Positions 8,965-17,705 of a stretch of DNA of 64,000 nucleotides are shown here, piece by piece. A program made the position numbers and the translations under genes. The stretch covers positions 1,426,001 to 1,490,000 of the forward strand of contig NZ_CP012640.2 in the NCBI RefSeq assembly GCF_001412595.2. Direction: 5' to 3'. A model generated the notes under the pieces. It had not been told where the DNA came from, made no database searches, and was given only the letters and a program-made list of their open reading frames with translations. How positions within the stretch are numbered: the first letter of the stretch is position 1; every line of letters starts with the position of its first letter. The DNA comes from Massilia sp. WG5 (GTDB taxonomy: Bacteria; Pseudomonadota; Gammaproteobacteria; Burkholderiales; Burkholderiaceae_D).

Positions 8965-9567
8965 CTACCGACGCTTGTCAGCCGGAATATCGAGCAAGGG
9001 CCTCAATTTCTCGGCAATCACCTCACGCGCCCGGAAAATCCGGCTACGCACGGTACCGATTGGACACGCCATCACTTCGGAGATTTCCTCGTAGCTCAAG
9101 CCTTCGATTTCGCGCAGGACGATCGCGGTCCGCAATTCCAGCGGCAGCGCTTCCATCGCGGCATTTACCGTGAACGCGATCTGCTTGCTGGCCAGGACGG
9201 ACTCGGGTGTATTAATGTCTCGCAAGCTGTCTGCGTCGTCAAATCCTTCCGCCCGCTCGGCATCGGCTTCGGTCGAGGTTGGCGCGCGCCGGCCTTGCGT
9301 GACGAGAAAATTCTTTGCTGTATTTATTCCGATTCTGTACAGCCAGGTATAGAACGCGGAATCGCCGCGGAAATGGCGCAAAGCACGAAAGGCCTTGATA
9401 AAGGTTTCCTGCACCACGTCTTCCGCCTCGGCCGGGTCATGCACGAGGCGCGACACCAGGCGCATGAGCCGGCGCTGGTATTTCGACACCAGCAGGTCGA
9501 AAGCCCGGCGATCGCCAGCCTGGACGCGTTCAACCAGCAGTTGATCACACTCGCGTTCGGTTGTCAC
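8965..9567 (-). CDS. rpoE: RNA polymerase sigma-E factor (ECF sigma)
   Basis: 200-residue ECF sigma factor controlling the envelope stress response. Region 2 holds DPAEAEDVVQETFIKAFRAL and the WLYRIGINTAKN segment; region 4 holds GLSYEEISEVMACPIGTVRSRIFRARE, the -35 recognition helix-turn-helix. Length and motifs match RpoE of betaproteobacteria. The next gene downstream is the rseA-like anti-sigma gene, then mucD. The start ATG begins MTTERECDQLLVERVQAG, the family's usual start. The sigma-E feedback circuit may be altered by the shortened rseA. Confidence 0.96.
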   Translation of the reverse strand: MTTERECDQLLVERVQAGDRRAFDLLVSKYQRRLMRLVSRLVHDPAEAEDVVQETFIKAFRALRHFRGDSAFYTWLYRIGINTAKNFLVTQGRRAPTSTEADAERAEGFDDADSLRDINTPESVLASKQIAFTVNAAMEALPLELRTAIVLREIEGLSYEEISEVMACPIGTVRSRIFRAREVIAEKLRPLLDIPADKRR

Positions 9568-9608
9568 TGAACGTCCCTGTTGCTAAGAGTTGGCTCGTTG
9601 CAATAAGT

Positions 9609-10115
9609 TCATCGAATCCGGCTGTCCTGTGCGTTGCGGCCGCCGCGCCGCCCGAGCGCCAGGACGGCAGCCGCCAACACGCGCCAGACGCCCGGCTCGA
9701 CGCTGTCGCGCCACACCGGCAGCACGCGTACGCGGGCGCGCTCGTCGCGCAGGCGCAGCAGCATCAGCGGTGGCCAGACGACGGAACCCGGCAACAGGGC
9801 CACGCCGGCCACGCCGTCCGCGGCATCTGCAGGTCCGGCCAGGCTGCGCTGGCACAGTCCTTGTTGTACCGTCAGGACCAGGTCACCGGTTCCAGAAATA
9901 TCAATCCGGTGCGTCTTTGCCCGCCGCGACCCGGCATGCATCAGCCCGGCGCCCGCGACGGCCAGCATGAGCGCCTGGAATGGCGCCGCGTGGAAACGCA
10001 CAGGCGCGACGATGCCGACCGCGAGCGCGGCGGCAAGCAGAGCCAGGCCGGCGCCGATGAGCAAGAATCGATGGATGCGCGACGGCCTGACGATGGCGGA
10101 AACCGCTATCGGCAT
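9609..10115 (-). CDS. YgfX-like small membrane protein (tentative)
   Basis: Two hydrophobic segments near the N-terminus (FLLIGAGLALLAAALAVGIV and a second at FQALMLAVAGAGLMHAG), then a soluble domain with RLRDERARVRVLPVWRDSV and a C-terminal VWRVLAAAVLAL stretch. This layout resembles YgfX/CptA-type inner-membrane proteins, which sit between fabF and rpoE in related genomes. The ATG at 10115 (MPIAVSAIVRPSR) is preferred; a TTG at 10154 is the other option. It lies between rpoE and the fabF terminator, on the same strand as both. Function is not established; assignment is by topology and a weak motif. Confidence 0.6.
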   Translation of the reverse strand: MPIAVSAIVRPSRIHRFLLIGAGLALLAAALAVGIVAPVRFHAAPFQALMLAVAGAGLMHAGSRRAKTHRIDISGTGDLVLTVQQGLCQRSLAGPADAADGVAGVALLPGSVVWPPLMLLRLRDERARVRVLPVWRDSVEPGVWRVLAAAVLALGRRGGRNAQDSRIR

Positions 10116-10170
10116 GGGCGATGGAATGCGTGAAAAGGAAGGACGTGGCCGCAATGGGCCGCAAAAAACA

Positions 10171-10205
10171 AAACGCCCATCCCTTAGACCGGGATGGGCG
10201 TTTTT
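10171..10205 (-). terminator. Intrinsic terminator downstream of fabF
   Basis: Eleven-bp perfect arms ACGCCCATCCC and GGGATGGGCGT with a 7-nt loop, flanked by T-runs on both strands, so it could work bidirectionally. It follows the fabF stop codon by about 20 bp and closes the fab gene cluster. Confidence 0.92.
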
Positions 10206-10227
10206 GGTTCAGGCTCGATGCAGTCGG

Positions 10228-11472
10228 TCAGACCTTGGCAAATACCAGGGTGCCGTTGGTGCCGCCGAAACCGAAGGAGTTCTTCACCGCGTAATCGATC
10301 TTCAGGTCCCGCGCCGTGTTGGCGCAGAAGTCCAGGTCGCATTCCGGATCCTGGTTGAAGATGTTGATCGTCGGCGGGGACACCTGGTTGTGGATCGCCA
10401 GCACGGTGAACACGGACTCGAGGCCGCCGGCGCCGCCCAGCAGGTGGCCGGTCATCGACTTGGTCGAGTTGACCACCAGCTTGCCGGCGTGGTCGCCGAA
10501 GGTGCGCTTGATGCCCTTCACTTCCGCGACATCGCCGACCGGGGTCGAGGTGCCATGCGCATTCACGTAATGCACCTGGTCCGGGTTGATGCCGGCGTAA
10601 TTCATTGCCGACACCATGCAGCGCGAGGCGCCGCTGCCATCCTCGAGCGGAGCGGTGATGTGGTTGGCGTCCGCGCTCATGCCGAAGCCGACGACTTCCG
10701 CATAGATCTTCGCGCCGCGGGCCTTGGCGTGTTCGTACTCTTCGAGCACCATGACGCCAGCGCCCTCGCCCAGCACGAAGCCGTCGCGGTCGCGGTCCCA
10801 GGGACGCGATGCCGTAGCCGGATCATCGTTACGCGAAGACAGCGCACGGGCCGAGGCGAAGCCGCCCAGGCCCAGCGGCGAGACGGTCGACTCGGCGCCG
10901 CCAGCGATCATCATGTCGGCATCGCCGTACTCGATCAGGCGCGCCGCCGCGCCGATGCAGTGCAGGCCGGTGGTGCAGGCGGTGACGATGGCCAGGTTCG
11001 GGCCGCGCAGGCCGAATTTGATCGACAGGTCGCCCGAGATCATGTTGATGATCGAGGCCGGAACGAAGAACGGCGAGATGCGGCGAGGGCCGCGGCTGTC
11101 GTACTCTTCCTTGGTCGCTTCGATCATCGGCAGACCGCCGATGCCCGAACCCACCATCACGCCGATACGGTCGGCGTTCTGCTCGGTGACTTCGATGCCC
11201 GAATCCTGCAACGCCTGGATACCTGCGGCCATGCCGAAATGGATAAAGGTATCCATGTGGCGGCCTTCCTTGCCGGGCAGGTAGTCCTCGACGTTGAAGT
11301 TCTTCACTTCGCCCGCGAAACGGGTCGAAAAGGGCGTTGCGTCGAACCGGGTGATGTTGGCGATCCCCGATTTGCCCGCCAAGGCGCTTTCCCACGCCTC
11401 GGCAATGCTGTTACCGATCGGGGAAATGCAACCCAGGCCAGTTACGACGACACGACGGTTGCGTGAACTCAA
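10228..11472 (-). CDS. fabF: 3-oxoacyl-[ACP] synthase II
   Basis: Condensing enzyme for fatty-acid chain elongation. The active-site cysteine lies in VTACTTGLHCIG; the histidines are in NAHGTSTPVGD and KSMTGHLLGGAGG, giving the Cys-His-His triad. The 414-residue length and the C-terminal NSFGFGGTNGTLVF are standard. It is last in the plsX-fabH-fabD-fabG-acpP-fabF cluster, 26 bp after acpP, and is followed by a strong terminator. Confidence 0.98.
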   Translation of the reverse strand: MSSRNRRVVVTGLGCISPIGNSIAEAWESALAGKSGIANITRFDATPFSTRFAGEVKNFNVEDYLPGKEGRHMDTFIHFGMAAGIQALQDSGIEVTEQNADRIGVMVGSGIGGLPMIEATKEEYDSRGPRRISPFFVPASIINMISGDLSIKFGLRGPNLAIVTACTTGLHCIGAAARLIEYGDADMMIAGGAESTVSPLGLGGFASARALSSRNDDPATASRPWDRDRDGFVLGEGAGVMVLEEYEHAKARGAKIYAEVVGFGMSADANHITAPLEDGSGASRCMVSAMNYAGINPDQVHYVNAHGTSTPVGDVAEVKGIKRTFGDHAGKLVVNSTKSMTGHLLGGAGGLESVFTVLAIHNQVSPPTINIFNQDPECDLDFCANTARDLKIDYAVKNSFGFGGTNGTLVFAKV

Positions 11473-11498
11473 GCGTTTCTCCTGAATTACTTAAAAGC

Positions 11499-11738
11499 TT
11501 AGGCCTTGACGTGCGCTTGTGCGTACTCGATGGCTTGACGAACGGTGGTGATCTTCTCGGCTTGCTCGTCCGGGATCTCCATTTCGAATTCGTCTTCCAG
11601 TGCCATCACCAGTTCAACGGTGTCCAGCGAATCAGCGCCGAGGTCGTCAACGAACGAGGAATCGATTTTGATGTCTGCTTCCGCAACGCCCAGTTGCTCA
11701 GCGACGATTTTTTTAACGCGTTGTTCGATATCCGACAT
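11499..11738 (-). CDS. acpP: Acyl carrier protein
   Basis: 79-residue acidic protein that carries growing acyl chains as a thioester on a phosphopantetheine arm. The attachment serine is S37 in [17 protein letters not shown], the conserved ACP motif. Length and composition are textbook. A minus-strand TAAAAT box at 11779-11784, about 40 nt upstream, could be its own -10 element, consistent with the high expression expected of acpP. It is followed closely by fabF. Confidence 0.98.
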   Translation of the reverse strand: MSDIEQRVKKIVAEQLGVAEADIKIDSSFVDDLGADSLDTVELVMALEDEFEMEIPDEQAEKITTVRQAIEYAQAHVKA

Positions 11739-11778
11739 GTTATGGCTCCATTAGGTATGTGTTGCGGAAAGTGCGCGC

Positions 11779-11784
11779 ATTTTA
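11779..11784 (-). promoter_or_regulatory. Putative acpP -10 box
   Basis: TAAAAT within TGATAAAATGCGCGC on the minus strand, in the 127-bp fabG-acpP gap. The -35 match is poor, so this is only a candidate internal promoter. The same TAAAATGC-type box recurs upstream of several genes here. Confidence 0.4.
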
Positions 11785-11865
11785 TCAGGGTTTGCGCGTT
11801 GAAAAACTATTTTCAGCGTTTGACGCTATTTCGGCTGAAACTACTGCTAAAAGATGAGATCTGGC

Positions 11866-12603
11866 TTAATTCATGTACATGCCGCCGTTCACGTGCAGCG
11901 TCGTGCCCGTGATGTAGGCGGCCTGCGGACCGGCCAGGAAGGCCACCGCGTGCGCGATGTCTTCCGGCTTGCCCAGGCGGCCCAGCGGGATCTGGCCCAG
12001 CAGCGCTTCGTGCTGGCTGTCGCCGAGGGCCTTGGTCATGTCGGTATCGATGAAGCCCGGCGCCACGCTGTTGACGGTGATGTTGCGGCTGCCGATCTCG
12101 CGCGCCAGCGCGCGGCCCATGCCCTCCACGCCGGCCTTGGCCGCCGCGTAGTTCATCTGGCCCGGATTGCCGCTCGATGCGACCACCGAGGTGATGTTGA
12201 TGATACGGCCCTGCTTCGCCTTCATCATCCCGCGCAGCACGGCGCGCGACAGGCGGCCGACGGCGCTCAGGTTGGTGGCGATCACGTTGTCCCACTCCTC
12301 GTCCTTCATCCGCATCGCCAGGTTGTCCTGGGTGATGCCGGCGTTGTTGACCAGAATGCCGATGCTGCCGACGTTCTTGGTCACGTCGTCGATCACGGCG
12401 CCGCACTGGGCCGCATCGGTGACGTTCAGCACCATGCCTTTGCCGCCGAATTCAGCCAGGTAGGCGGTAATGGCGTCGGCGCCGGCTTCGGTGGTGGCGG
12501 TGCCGACCACTTTCGCGCCCTGGCGCGCCAGTTCGAGTGCGATGGCCTTGCCGATGCCGCGCGATGCGCCGGTAACGAGGGCGACTTGGTTTTGCAGGTT
12601 CAT
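11866..12603 (-). CDS. fabG: 3-oxoacyl-[ACP] reductase
   Basis: NADPH-dependent short-chain dehydrogenase that reduces beta-ketoacyl-ACP. The cofactor motif TGASRGIGKAIAL is at residues 12-24, NNAGITQDN follows, the catalytic Ser lies in ITSVVASSGN and the Tyr-Lys pair in MNYAAAKAGVEGM. The 245-residue length is normal. The gene sits between fabD and acpP in the conserved order; a REP-like palindrome occupies part of the 83-bp gap to fabD. Confidence 0.97.
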   Translation of the reverse strand: MNLQNQVALVTGASRGIGKAIALELARQGAKVVGTATTEAGADAITAYLAEFGGKGMVLNVTDAAQCGAVIDDVTKNVGSIGILVNNAGITQDNLAMRMKDEEWDNVIATNLSAVGRLSRAVLRGMMKAKQGRIINITSVVASSGNPGQMNYAAAKAGVEGMGRALAREIGSRNITVNSVAPGFIDTDMTKALGDSQHEALLGQIPLGRLGKPEDIAHAVAFLAGPQAAYITGTTLHVNGGMYMN

Positions 12604-12635
12604 GCTGATCCTTGGCTTTGATTGCTCTTATTCAG

Positions 12636-12678
12636 ATGGGGTCAGAGCCCACCCGGGGACACCGGGATCTGACCCCAT
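12636..12678. repeat. REP-like palindromic element between fabD and fabG
   Basis: Perfect 11-bp arms ATGGGGTCAGA and TCTGACCCCAT around a GC-rich centre. The GGGGTCAGA core is typical of REP-type intergenic repeats seen in Oxalobacteraceae genomes. It lies within a transcribed gap and could fold in the mRNA. Family membership is from recall and needs a genome search. Confidence 0.6.
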
Positions 12679-12686
12679 AGGTAATA

Positions 12687-13631
12687 TTACTGTGCCGCGC
12701 CTTGCAGCGACGCCAGCACGCGCTCCAGCGACGCCTGGTCGACCAGGGCTTCGCCGGCCAGCACCGGGTCGATGCGCTTGGCCATGCCGATCAGGGTCTT
12801 GCTCGGCGCGCACTCGATCACCTGGGTCACACCCTCGGCCGCCATCTTCTGCATGGTCTCGACCCAGCGCACCGGGCCTGCGGCCTGGCGCACCAGCGCG
12901 TCCTTGATCGCAGCAGGATCGTGCAGGATAGCGACGTCGACGTTATTGATCAAGTCGATCTGCGGCGCGCGGAAAGTCAGGCCGGCCATGTAGTCGCGCA
13001 GGCGATCCGACGCCGGCTTCAGCAGCGAGGAGTGGAACGGCGCCGACACCGCCAGCTTCATGGCGCGCTTGGCGCCCTTGGCCTTGGCGATCTCGCAGGC
13101 GCGCTCGACCGCGGCGGTGTGGCCGGCGATCACGATCTGGGTTGGCTCGTTGAAGTTCACTGCCTCGACCACGTCGCCTTGGGCAGCCTCGGCGCAGACT
13201 TCGCGCACGGCATCGGCCGACAGGCCGAGGATGACGGCCATGCCGCCCTGCCCGACCGGCACCGCGTCCTGCATCGACTGGGCGCGGAAGCGCACCAGCG
13301 GCACCGCGTCCTTGAAGTCGATCACGCCGGCGGCCACCAGGGCCGAGTACTCGCCCAGGCTGTGGCCGGCGACGACGCTCGGGGCCGGGCCGCCGGCCGC
13401 GATCCAGGCGCGGTACACGGCCACGGCCGCGGTCAGCATCACCGGCTGGGTGTTGGTGGTCAGGTCCAGTTCTTCCTTCGGACCTTCGGCGATCAGCTTG
13501 CCGAGGTCCTGGCCCAGCGCTTCCGACGCCTCGGCCACGGTCTGTTCGACGACCGGGTTGCCGGCGAAGCCGTTCAACATGCCGACGGCCTGGGCGCCCT
13601 GGCCCGTAAACAGAAATGCGAATTTGCTCAT
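12687..13631 (-). CDS. fabD: Malonyl-CoA:ACP transacylase
   Basis: Transfers malonyl groups from CoA to ACP. The nucleophile serine is in VVAGHSLGEYSAL, with the N-terminal FLFTGQGAQ loop supplying the oxyanion glutamine, and the active-site His in SAPFHSSLL. The 314-residue length is standard. It is followed by fabG and preceded by a structured 147-bp spacer after fabH. Confidence 0.97.
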   Translation of the reverse strand: MSKFAFLFTGQGAQAVGMLNGFAGNPVVEQTVAEASEALGQDLGKLIAEGPKEELDLTTNTQPVMLTAAVAVYRAWIAAGGPAPSVVAGHSLGEYSALVAAGVIDFKDAVPLVRFRAQSMQDAVPVGQGGMAVILGLSADAVREVCAEAAQGDVVEAVNFNEPTQIVIAGHTAAVERACEIAKAKGAKRAMKLAVSAPFHSSLLKPASDRLRDYMAGLTFRAPQIDLINNVDVAILHDPAAIKDALVRQAAGPVRWVETMQKMAAEGVTQVIECAPSKTLIGMAKRIDPVLAGEALVDQASLERVLASLQGAAQ

Positions 13632-13687
13632 TTTTTTTATACTCCTACTGTTTCGGGGGCATCGAAAACCGTCGCGAGCGGAAGAAG

Positions 13688-13742
13688 TTTCGTTCGAGAA
13701 GCGCAGCCGTACTTATGGTACGGCGAGCATCGCAGGACGAAA
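13688..13742. repeat. Interrupted inverted repeat in the fabH-fabD spacer
   Basis: Inner perfect arms GCCGTAC and GTACGGC (13706-13724, 5-nt loop) lie inside outer arms TTTCGT and ACGAAA (13688-13693 and 13737-13742). No gene is seen in this 147-bp gap. The nested symmetry suggests a mobile intergenic element or an mRNA structure; I recall similar sequence in related genomes but cannot confirm. Confidence 0.5.
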
Positions 13743-13778
13743 ATTCGACGCGCAGCAGGTTTGCGATCCCCCTTCAGA

Positions 13779-14765
13779 TCACATGCGGGCCAGGACGGCA
13801 CCCCAGGTAAAGCCGCCGCCCACGCCTTCCATCAGGATGTTGTGGCCGGGCTGGATGCGGCCGTCACGCACCGCCTGGTCGAGGGCCAGCGGGATCGATG
13901 CGGCCGAGGTATTGCCGTGTTCGTCGACGGTCACCACCATCTTCTCGGGCGGCAGGCCGAGCTTCTTCGCGGTGCCCTTCATGATGCGCAGGTTGGCCTG
14001 GTGCGGAATCAGCCAGTCGATATCCGAGGCCGGCATCTGCGCGTGCTCCAGGGCCTCGTAGGCGACCTTTTCCAGCACCGTCACGGCCAGCTTGAACACC
14101 GCCTGGCCATCCATATAAAGGAAGGTCTCGCCGGAAATCGCGGCATTCGTCGGATTGGTCGGGCCGCACAGGATGTTGCCGTGGCTGCCGTCCGCGTGCA
14201 GCTTCACCGCCAGCACGCCCGGCTCTTCGGAGGCGCTCATCACGACGGCGCCGGCGCCGTCGCCGAACAGCACGCAGGTGCCGCGGTCGTTGAAGTCGAG
14301 GATGCGCGAGAACACTTCGGTGCCGATCACCAGCACGTTCTTTGCATTCCCGGCCTTGATGAAGGCGTCGGCGGTGGACATCGCATAGACGAAGCCGCTG
14401 CAGACGGCCGCCACGTCGAAGGCGGCGCTGTTGTTGCGGATGCCCAGCTTGTTCTGCACGATACAGGCCGTGCTCGGGAAATTGCCGTAGAAGTCGGGCG
14501 TCGAGGTGGCGACGATGATCAGGTCGATCTGCTCGGCCGCCAGGCCGGCGGCTTCCAGCGCCTTGTGCGCGGCCTTCACGGCCAGGTCGGAAGCGTTTTC
14601 ATCGGCCGCCGCATAGTGGCGGGCCTGGATGCCGCTGCGGGTCACGATCCACTCGTCCGAGGTCTCGATGCCCTTCGCGCCCAGTTGGGCGGCAAGGTCG
14701 TGGTTGGTGACGCGCTGGGCCGGCAGGTAGCTGCCGGTCCCGATGATTTTGCTATACACAGTCAT
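13779..14765 (-). CDS. fabH: 3-oxoacyl-[ACP] synthase III
   Basis: Initiates fatty-acid synthesis by condensing acetyl-CoA with malonyl-ACP. The active-site Cys lies in [14 protein letters not shown], the His in [10 protein letters not shown] and the Asn in [12 protein letters not shown], the complete FabH triad. The 328-residue length is normal. The ATG overlaps the plsX stop codon by one base (TAATG), implying translational coupling to plsX. Confidence 0.98.
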   Translation of the reverse strand: MTVYSKIIGTGSYLPAQRVTNHDLAAQLGAKGIETSDEWIVTRSGIQARHYAAADENASDLAVKAAHKALEAAGLAAEQIDLIIVATSTPDFYGNFPSTACIVQNKLGIRNNSAAFDVAAVCSGFVYAMSTADAFIKAGNAKNVLVIGTEVFSRILDFNDRGTCVLFGDGAGAVVMSASEEPGVLAVKLHADGSHGNILCGPTNPTNAAISGETFLYMDGQAVFKLAVTVLEKVAYEALEHAQMPASDIDWLIPHQANLRIMKGTAKKLGLPPEKMVVTVDEHGNTSAASIPLALDQAVRDGRIQPGHNILMEGVGGGFTWGAVLARM

Positions 14766-15808
14766 TACTTGGCCTGCTGAATGGTTGAGCCTGGCGCTTG
14801 CGGGTCAGGTGTGCTCGGCATCAACTCGGCGATCATCGCCGACAGTTGTTCCTGCACATTGTACTGAGCCGCATTATAGGCCCGTTTAATTGCCCACTCG
14901 AAAGCAAATGCATTTGCACCGCCATGGCTCTTGAACACCAGGCCGCGCAGGCCCAGCAGGCCGGCGCCGTTATAGCTTTCCGGGTTCAACTTCTTCAGCG
15001 ACTTGCGGGCCAGCAGCGCGCCCAGCTTGGACATCGTGGTTTCCATCAGAGTCGCCTTGACGAAACGCGACAGGCCCTCGACCGCCTTCAGGGTCACGTT
15101 GCCGACAAAACCGTCGCAGACGATCACGTCGACCGTGCCCTTGAAGATGTCATTGCCTTCGACGTTGCCGTGGAAGTTCAGCACGCCGCGCTCGTGGTCG
15201 GCGCGCAGCAGGGCTCCCGTGGCCTTGACCACTTCATTGCCCTTGATTTCCTCGGTGCCGACGTTGAGCAGGCCGATACTCGGGCGGCGCTGCTCCATCG
15301 CCTGGAACAGCACGGCGCCCATGATGGCGAACTGGTGCAGGTGGTGCGGCTCGCAGTCGACGTTGGCGCCCAGGTCCAGCATATAGGTCGGGCTGCCCTT
15401 CTGGTTCGGCATGATCGAGCAGATCGCCGGACGGTCGACGTCGGCCATGGTCTTCAGGACGTAGCGCGAGATCGCCATCAGGGCACCGGTATTGCCGGCC
15501 GAGACGCAGACCTCGGCCTGGCCGTCCTTGACCAGCTCGATCGCCACGCGCATCGAGGAATCCTTCTTGCGGCGCAGCGCGACTTCGATCGGATCGTCCA
15601 TCGCCACCACTTCGGCGGCGTGCTTGATGGTCAGGCGCGGATTGGTGTCCGCGTGATGTTTCTTGAGTTCGGCGCGCACTTGGTCTTCCAGGCCGACGAG
15701 GATGAGCTCGGCGTTGGGTTCGTGCTTGAGGAAGGCGAGCGCTGCCGGAATGGTAACCGAGGGGCCGTGATCGCCGCCCATGCAGTCAATGGAAATTGTA
15801 ATTGTCAT
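14765..15808 (-). CDS. plsX: Phosphate acyltransferase PlsX
   Basis: Makes acyl-phosphate from acyl-ACP as the first step of the PlsX-PlsY phospholipid route. The start [19 protein letters not shown] is the family signature, followed by [12 protein letters not shown] and [15 protein letters not shown]. The 347-residue length is normal. It follows rpmF after a 199-bp gap and overlaps fabH by one base. The conserved rpmF-plsX-fabH order supports the call. Confidence 0.98.
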   Translation of the reverse strand: MTITISIDCMGGDHGPSVTIPAALAFLKHEPNAELILVGLEDQVRAELKKHHADTNPRLTIKHAAEVVAMDDPIEVALRRKKDSSMRVAIELVKDGQAEVCVSAGNTGALMAISRYVLKTMADVDRPAICSIMPNQKGSPTYMLDLGANVDCEPHHLHQFAIMGAVLFQAMEQRRPSIGLLNVGTEEIKGNEVVKATGALLRADHERGVLNFHGNVEGNDIFKGTVDVIVCDGFVGNVTLKAVEGLSRFVKATLMETTMSKLGALLARKSLKKLNPESYNGAGLLGLRGLVFKSHGGANAFAFEWAIKRAYNAAQYNVQEQLSAMIAELMPSTPDPQAPGSTIQQAK

Positions 15809-15941
15809 TTTTCGGGATGAACCGCGGCTCAGGAAAAGCGAGCGGCAGCGTGTCCTTGCACGGCAGGATGCCGGGCGGACTCAGCGGGATCGAAAACGAC
15901 GGCGTACACGGACGTGCAACCGGAATCAATATCGCAAAAGA

Positions 15942-15978
15942 GAAAGCGGTGCCACGCACTGTTCATACGTTGCACCGC
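15942..15978 (-). promoter_or_regulatory. Imperfect hairpin between rpmF and plsX
   Basis: Seven-bp arms GCGGTGC and GCACCGC, 19 nt apart, followed on the minus strand by a T-rich stretch. It lies in the 199-bp gap between rpmF and plsX, where no gene is visible. It could be a weak terminator or attenuator that lowers plsX expression relative to rpmF. Confidence 0.35.
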
Positions 15979-16007
15979 CTCCATGGAACAAAACTGCAAG
16001 ACGCCGA

Positions 16008-16190
16008 TTACTCGTCGTTCTTGGTCTTGATCACTTTGCGACCACGGTAGAAACCGTTCGGGCTGATGTGGTGACGCAGGTGGGTTTCACCGGTGGTCGG
16101 CTCGACGGCCAGGTTCGGTGCAACCAGGAAATCGTGCGAACGGTGCATGCCGCGCTTCGACGGGGACTTCTTATTCTGCTGAACTGCCAT
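16008..16190 (-). CDS. rpmF: 50S ribosomal protein L32
   Basis: 60-residue basic protein beginning [20 protein letters not shown], the L32 signature. It lacks the cysteine pairs of zinc-binding L32 forms, so this is the zinc-independent type. It sits between yceD and plsX in the conserved yceD-rpmF-plsX order. A 7-bp hairpin lies about 75 bp upstream. Confidence 0.98.
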   Translation of the reverse strand: MAVQQNKKSPSKRGMHRSHDFLVAPNLAVEPTTGETHLRHHISPNGFYRGRKVIKTKNDE

Positions 16191-16263
16191 GATGACTCCT
16201 AAACATAAGTTCTAAAATTCTAACACAATCGACTTGCAATACCATGCTAATCGAGTATCCCAG

Positions 16264-16284
16264 CGGCAATAAACTTCATTGCCG
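16264..16284 (-). promoter_or_regulatory. Hairpin in the yceD-rpmF gap
   Basis: Arms CGGCAAT and ATTGCCG with a 7-nt loop, in the 229-bp gap between yceD and rpmF. No T-tract follows, so a terminator is unlikely. It may be a leader structure of rpmF. The rest of the gap holds no recognisable gene. Confidence 0.35.
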
Positions 16285-16419
16285 ACATGTTTAACGCTGC
16301 CTACATCTTGCTGACGCTGCCATACTCGACTGCTGCACGCGTTTGACACGTCTCTTGAGCGCCATGGAGCCCGCTTGCGGTACCCACGGCGCGAAACCTT
16401 ACTTACTTCAATACTTCAC

Positions 16420-16917
16420 TTATTCTGATTTGAGGCTCTTCAGTGCCGCGAACGGCGATACCTTGTCGGACTTCAGGGAGTCCATCAGCTTGGTATCGGG
16501 GCACACCTCGTGCTTCGGTGCCTGCGGCAGGGCCAGCAGGGCTTCATCTTCCAGCAACTGCCTGATATCGCAGCTTTGGCTGCCGACGATCACGTCGATG
16601 GTTTCATCGTCGAGGACTTCCTCGATCTCGTCCGCATCTTCATCGTTCTTGCCCAGCACCAGCATGGTCGACGAATCGAGTTCGTAGCCGAACGGCGCAA
16701 GGCAACGCTGGCAGACCAGTTGCACGGTGCCGGAGACCGACAGCGTCATCGACGGATAACCCTGCTTGGTCTGGCCGCCCTGGATCGCCCACTTGATCTC
16801 GCCGGACGGGTCGGCGCAATCGGCTGCCAGGCGGGGCATGTCCGCCACCGGCGTGACACCTTCACGATAGCCGTTGTTCCGACAGAATTCGAAGGCGTCG
16901 ATGACAAAAGCGCTCAT
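16420..16917 (-). CDS. yceD: YceD family (DUF177) 23S rRNA accumulation protein
   Basis: 165-residue acidic protein. VQLVCQRCLAPFGYELD carries the CxxC motif characteristic of YceD/DUF177, followed by a strongly acidic stretch (KNDEDADEIEEVLDDETIDV). Family members are needed for normal 23S rRNA levels. It is the first gene of the yceD-rpmF-plsX-fab cluster and is divergent from yceF, the usual arrangement in proteobacteria. Confidence 0.93.
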   Translation of the reverse strand: MSAFVIDAFEFCRNNGYREGVTPVADMPRLAADCADPSGEIKWAIQGGQTKQGYPSMTLSVSGTVQLVCQRCLAPFGYELDSSTMLVLGKNDEDADEIEEVLDDETIDVIVGSQSCDIRQLLEDEALLALPQAPKHEVCPDTKLMDSLKSDKVSPFAALKSLKSE

Positions 16918-17087
16918 TTGGAAAAGCTTCCCCGGAAAACCTGCGATAATAACAGGCTTCTTCCCGCTCAGTCAAAGAATTCCGCACCAGCGTCGCATCC
17001 CGGCCCGCCTGGCCGCAGGGACCATCGGATTTGCTTGCCGGGAAGGCCTATCTATTTGTTTTGCTTATGAATATTGGACCGGCCGAC

Positions 17088-17705
17088 ATGATACCAAGTT
17101 CCGCTCCTGTGCGCCTGATCCTCGCTTCCAGCTCGGCCTACCGGCGCGAACTGCTGTCCCGGCTCGGCCTGCCCTTCGAGGCGATCTCGCCGGACATCGA
17201 CGAGACCCCGCTGCCGGAAGAAACGCCGGACGCCACCGCCCTGCGCCTGGCGCGCGACAAAGCCGCCGCCATCGCCGAACGACACCCGGGCGCGCTCGTC
17301 ATCGGTTCGGACCAGGTCGCAACGCTGGACGACCGGCAGATCGGCAAGCCGGGCGACCACGCGCGCGCCCTCGCGCAACTGCAGACGATGCGCGGACGCC
17401 GCGTCACCTTTCACACGGCGCTGTGCCTGTGGGATGGGCGCCTCGACCCCGAACAGGCCGCGCAGGCGGTGCAGGTCGAGAATATCCAGACCTTCGTCAG
17501 CTTCCGCGACCTGCCGGACCACGAGCTCGACGCCTACCTGCGCATCGAGCAGCCCTACGACTGCGCCGGCAGCGCCAAGAACGAAGGTCTCGGCATCGCC
17601 CTGCTCGAGCGCATCGACAGCCAGGACCCGACCGCCCTCACCGGCCTGCCGCTGATCGCCCTGACGGGCATGCTGCGCCGCGCGGGGATCCGCTTTTTTG
17701 AATGA
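17088..17705 (+). CDS. yceF: Maf family nucleotide pyrophosphatase (YceF type)
   Basis: Hydrolyses non-canonical nucleotides; the YceF branch prefers 7-methyl-GTP. After the start at MIPSSAPVRLILASSSAYRR come the Maf signature LASSSxxRR, the ALVIGSDQVATL catalytic loop and YDCAGSAKNEGLGIALLE. An in-frame ATG at 17067 is an alternative start. It is divergent from yceD, matching the E. coli yceF-yceD-rpmF neighbourhood. The stop overlaps the next gene's start (ATGA). Confidence 0.92.
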   Translation: MIPSSAPVRLILASSSAYRRELLSRLGLPFEAISPDIDETPLPEETPDATALRLARDKAAAIAERHPGALVIGSDQVATLDDRQIGKPGDHARALAQLQTMRGRRVTFHTALCLWDGRLDPEQAAQAVQVENIQTFVSFRDLPDHELDAYLRIEQPYDCAGSAKNEGLGIALLERIDSQDPTALTGLPLIALTGMLRRAGIRFFE

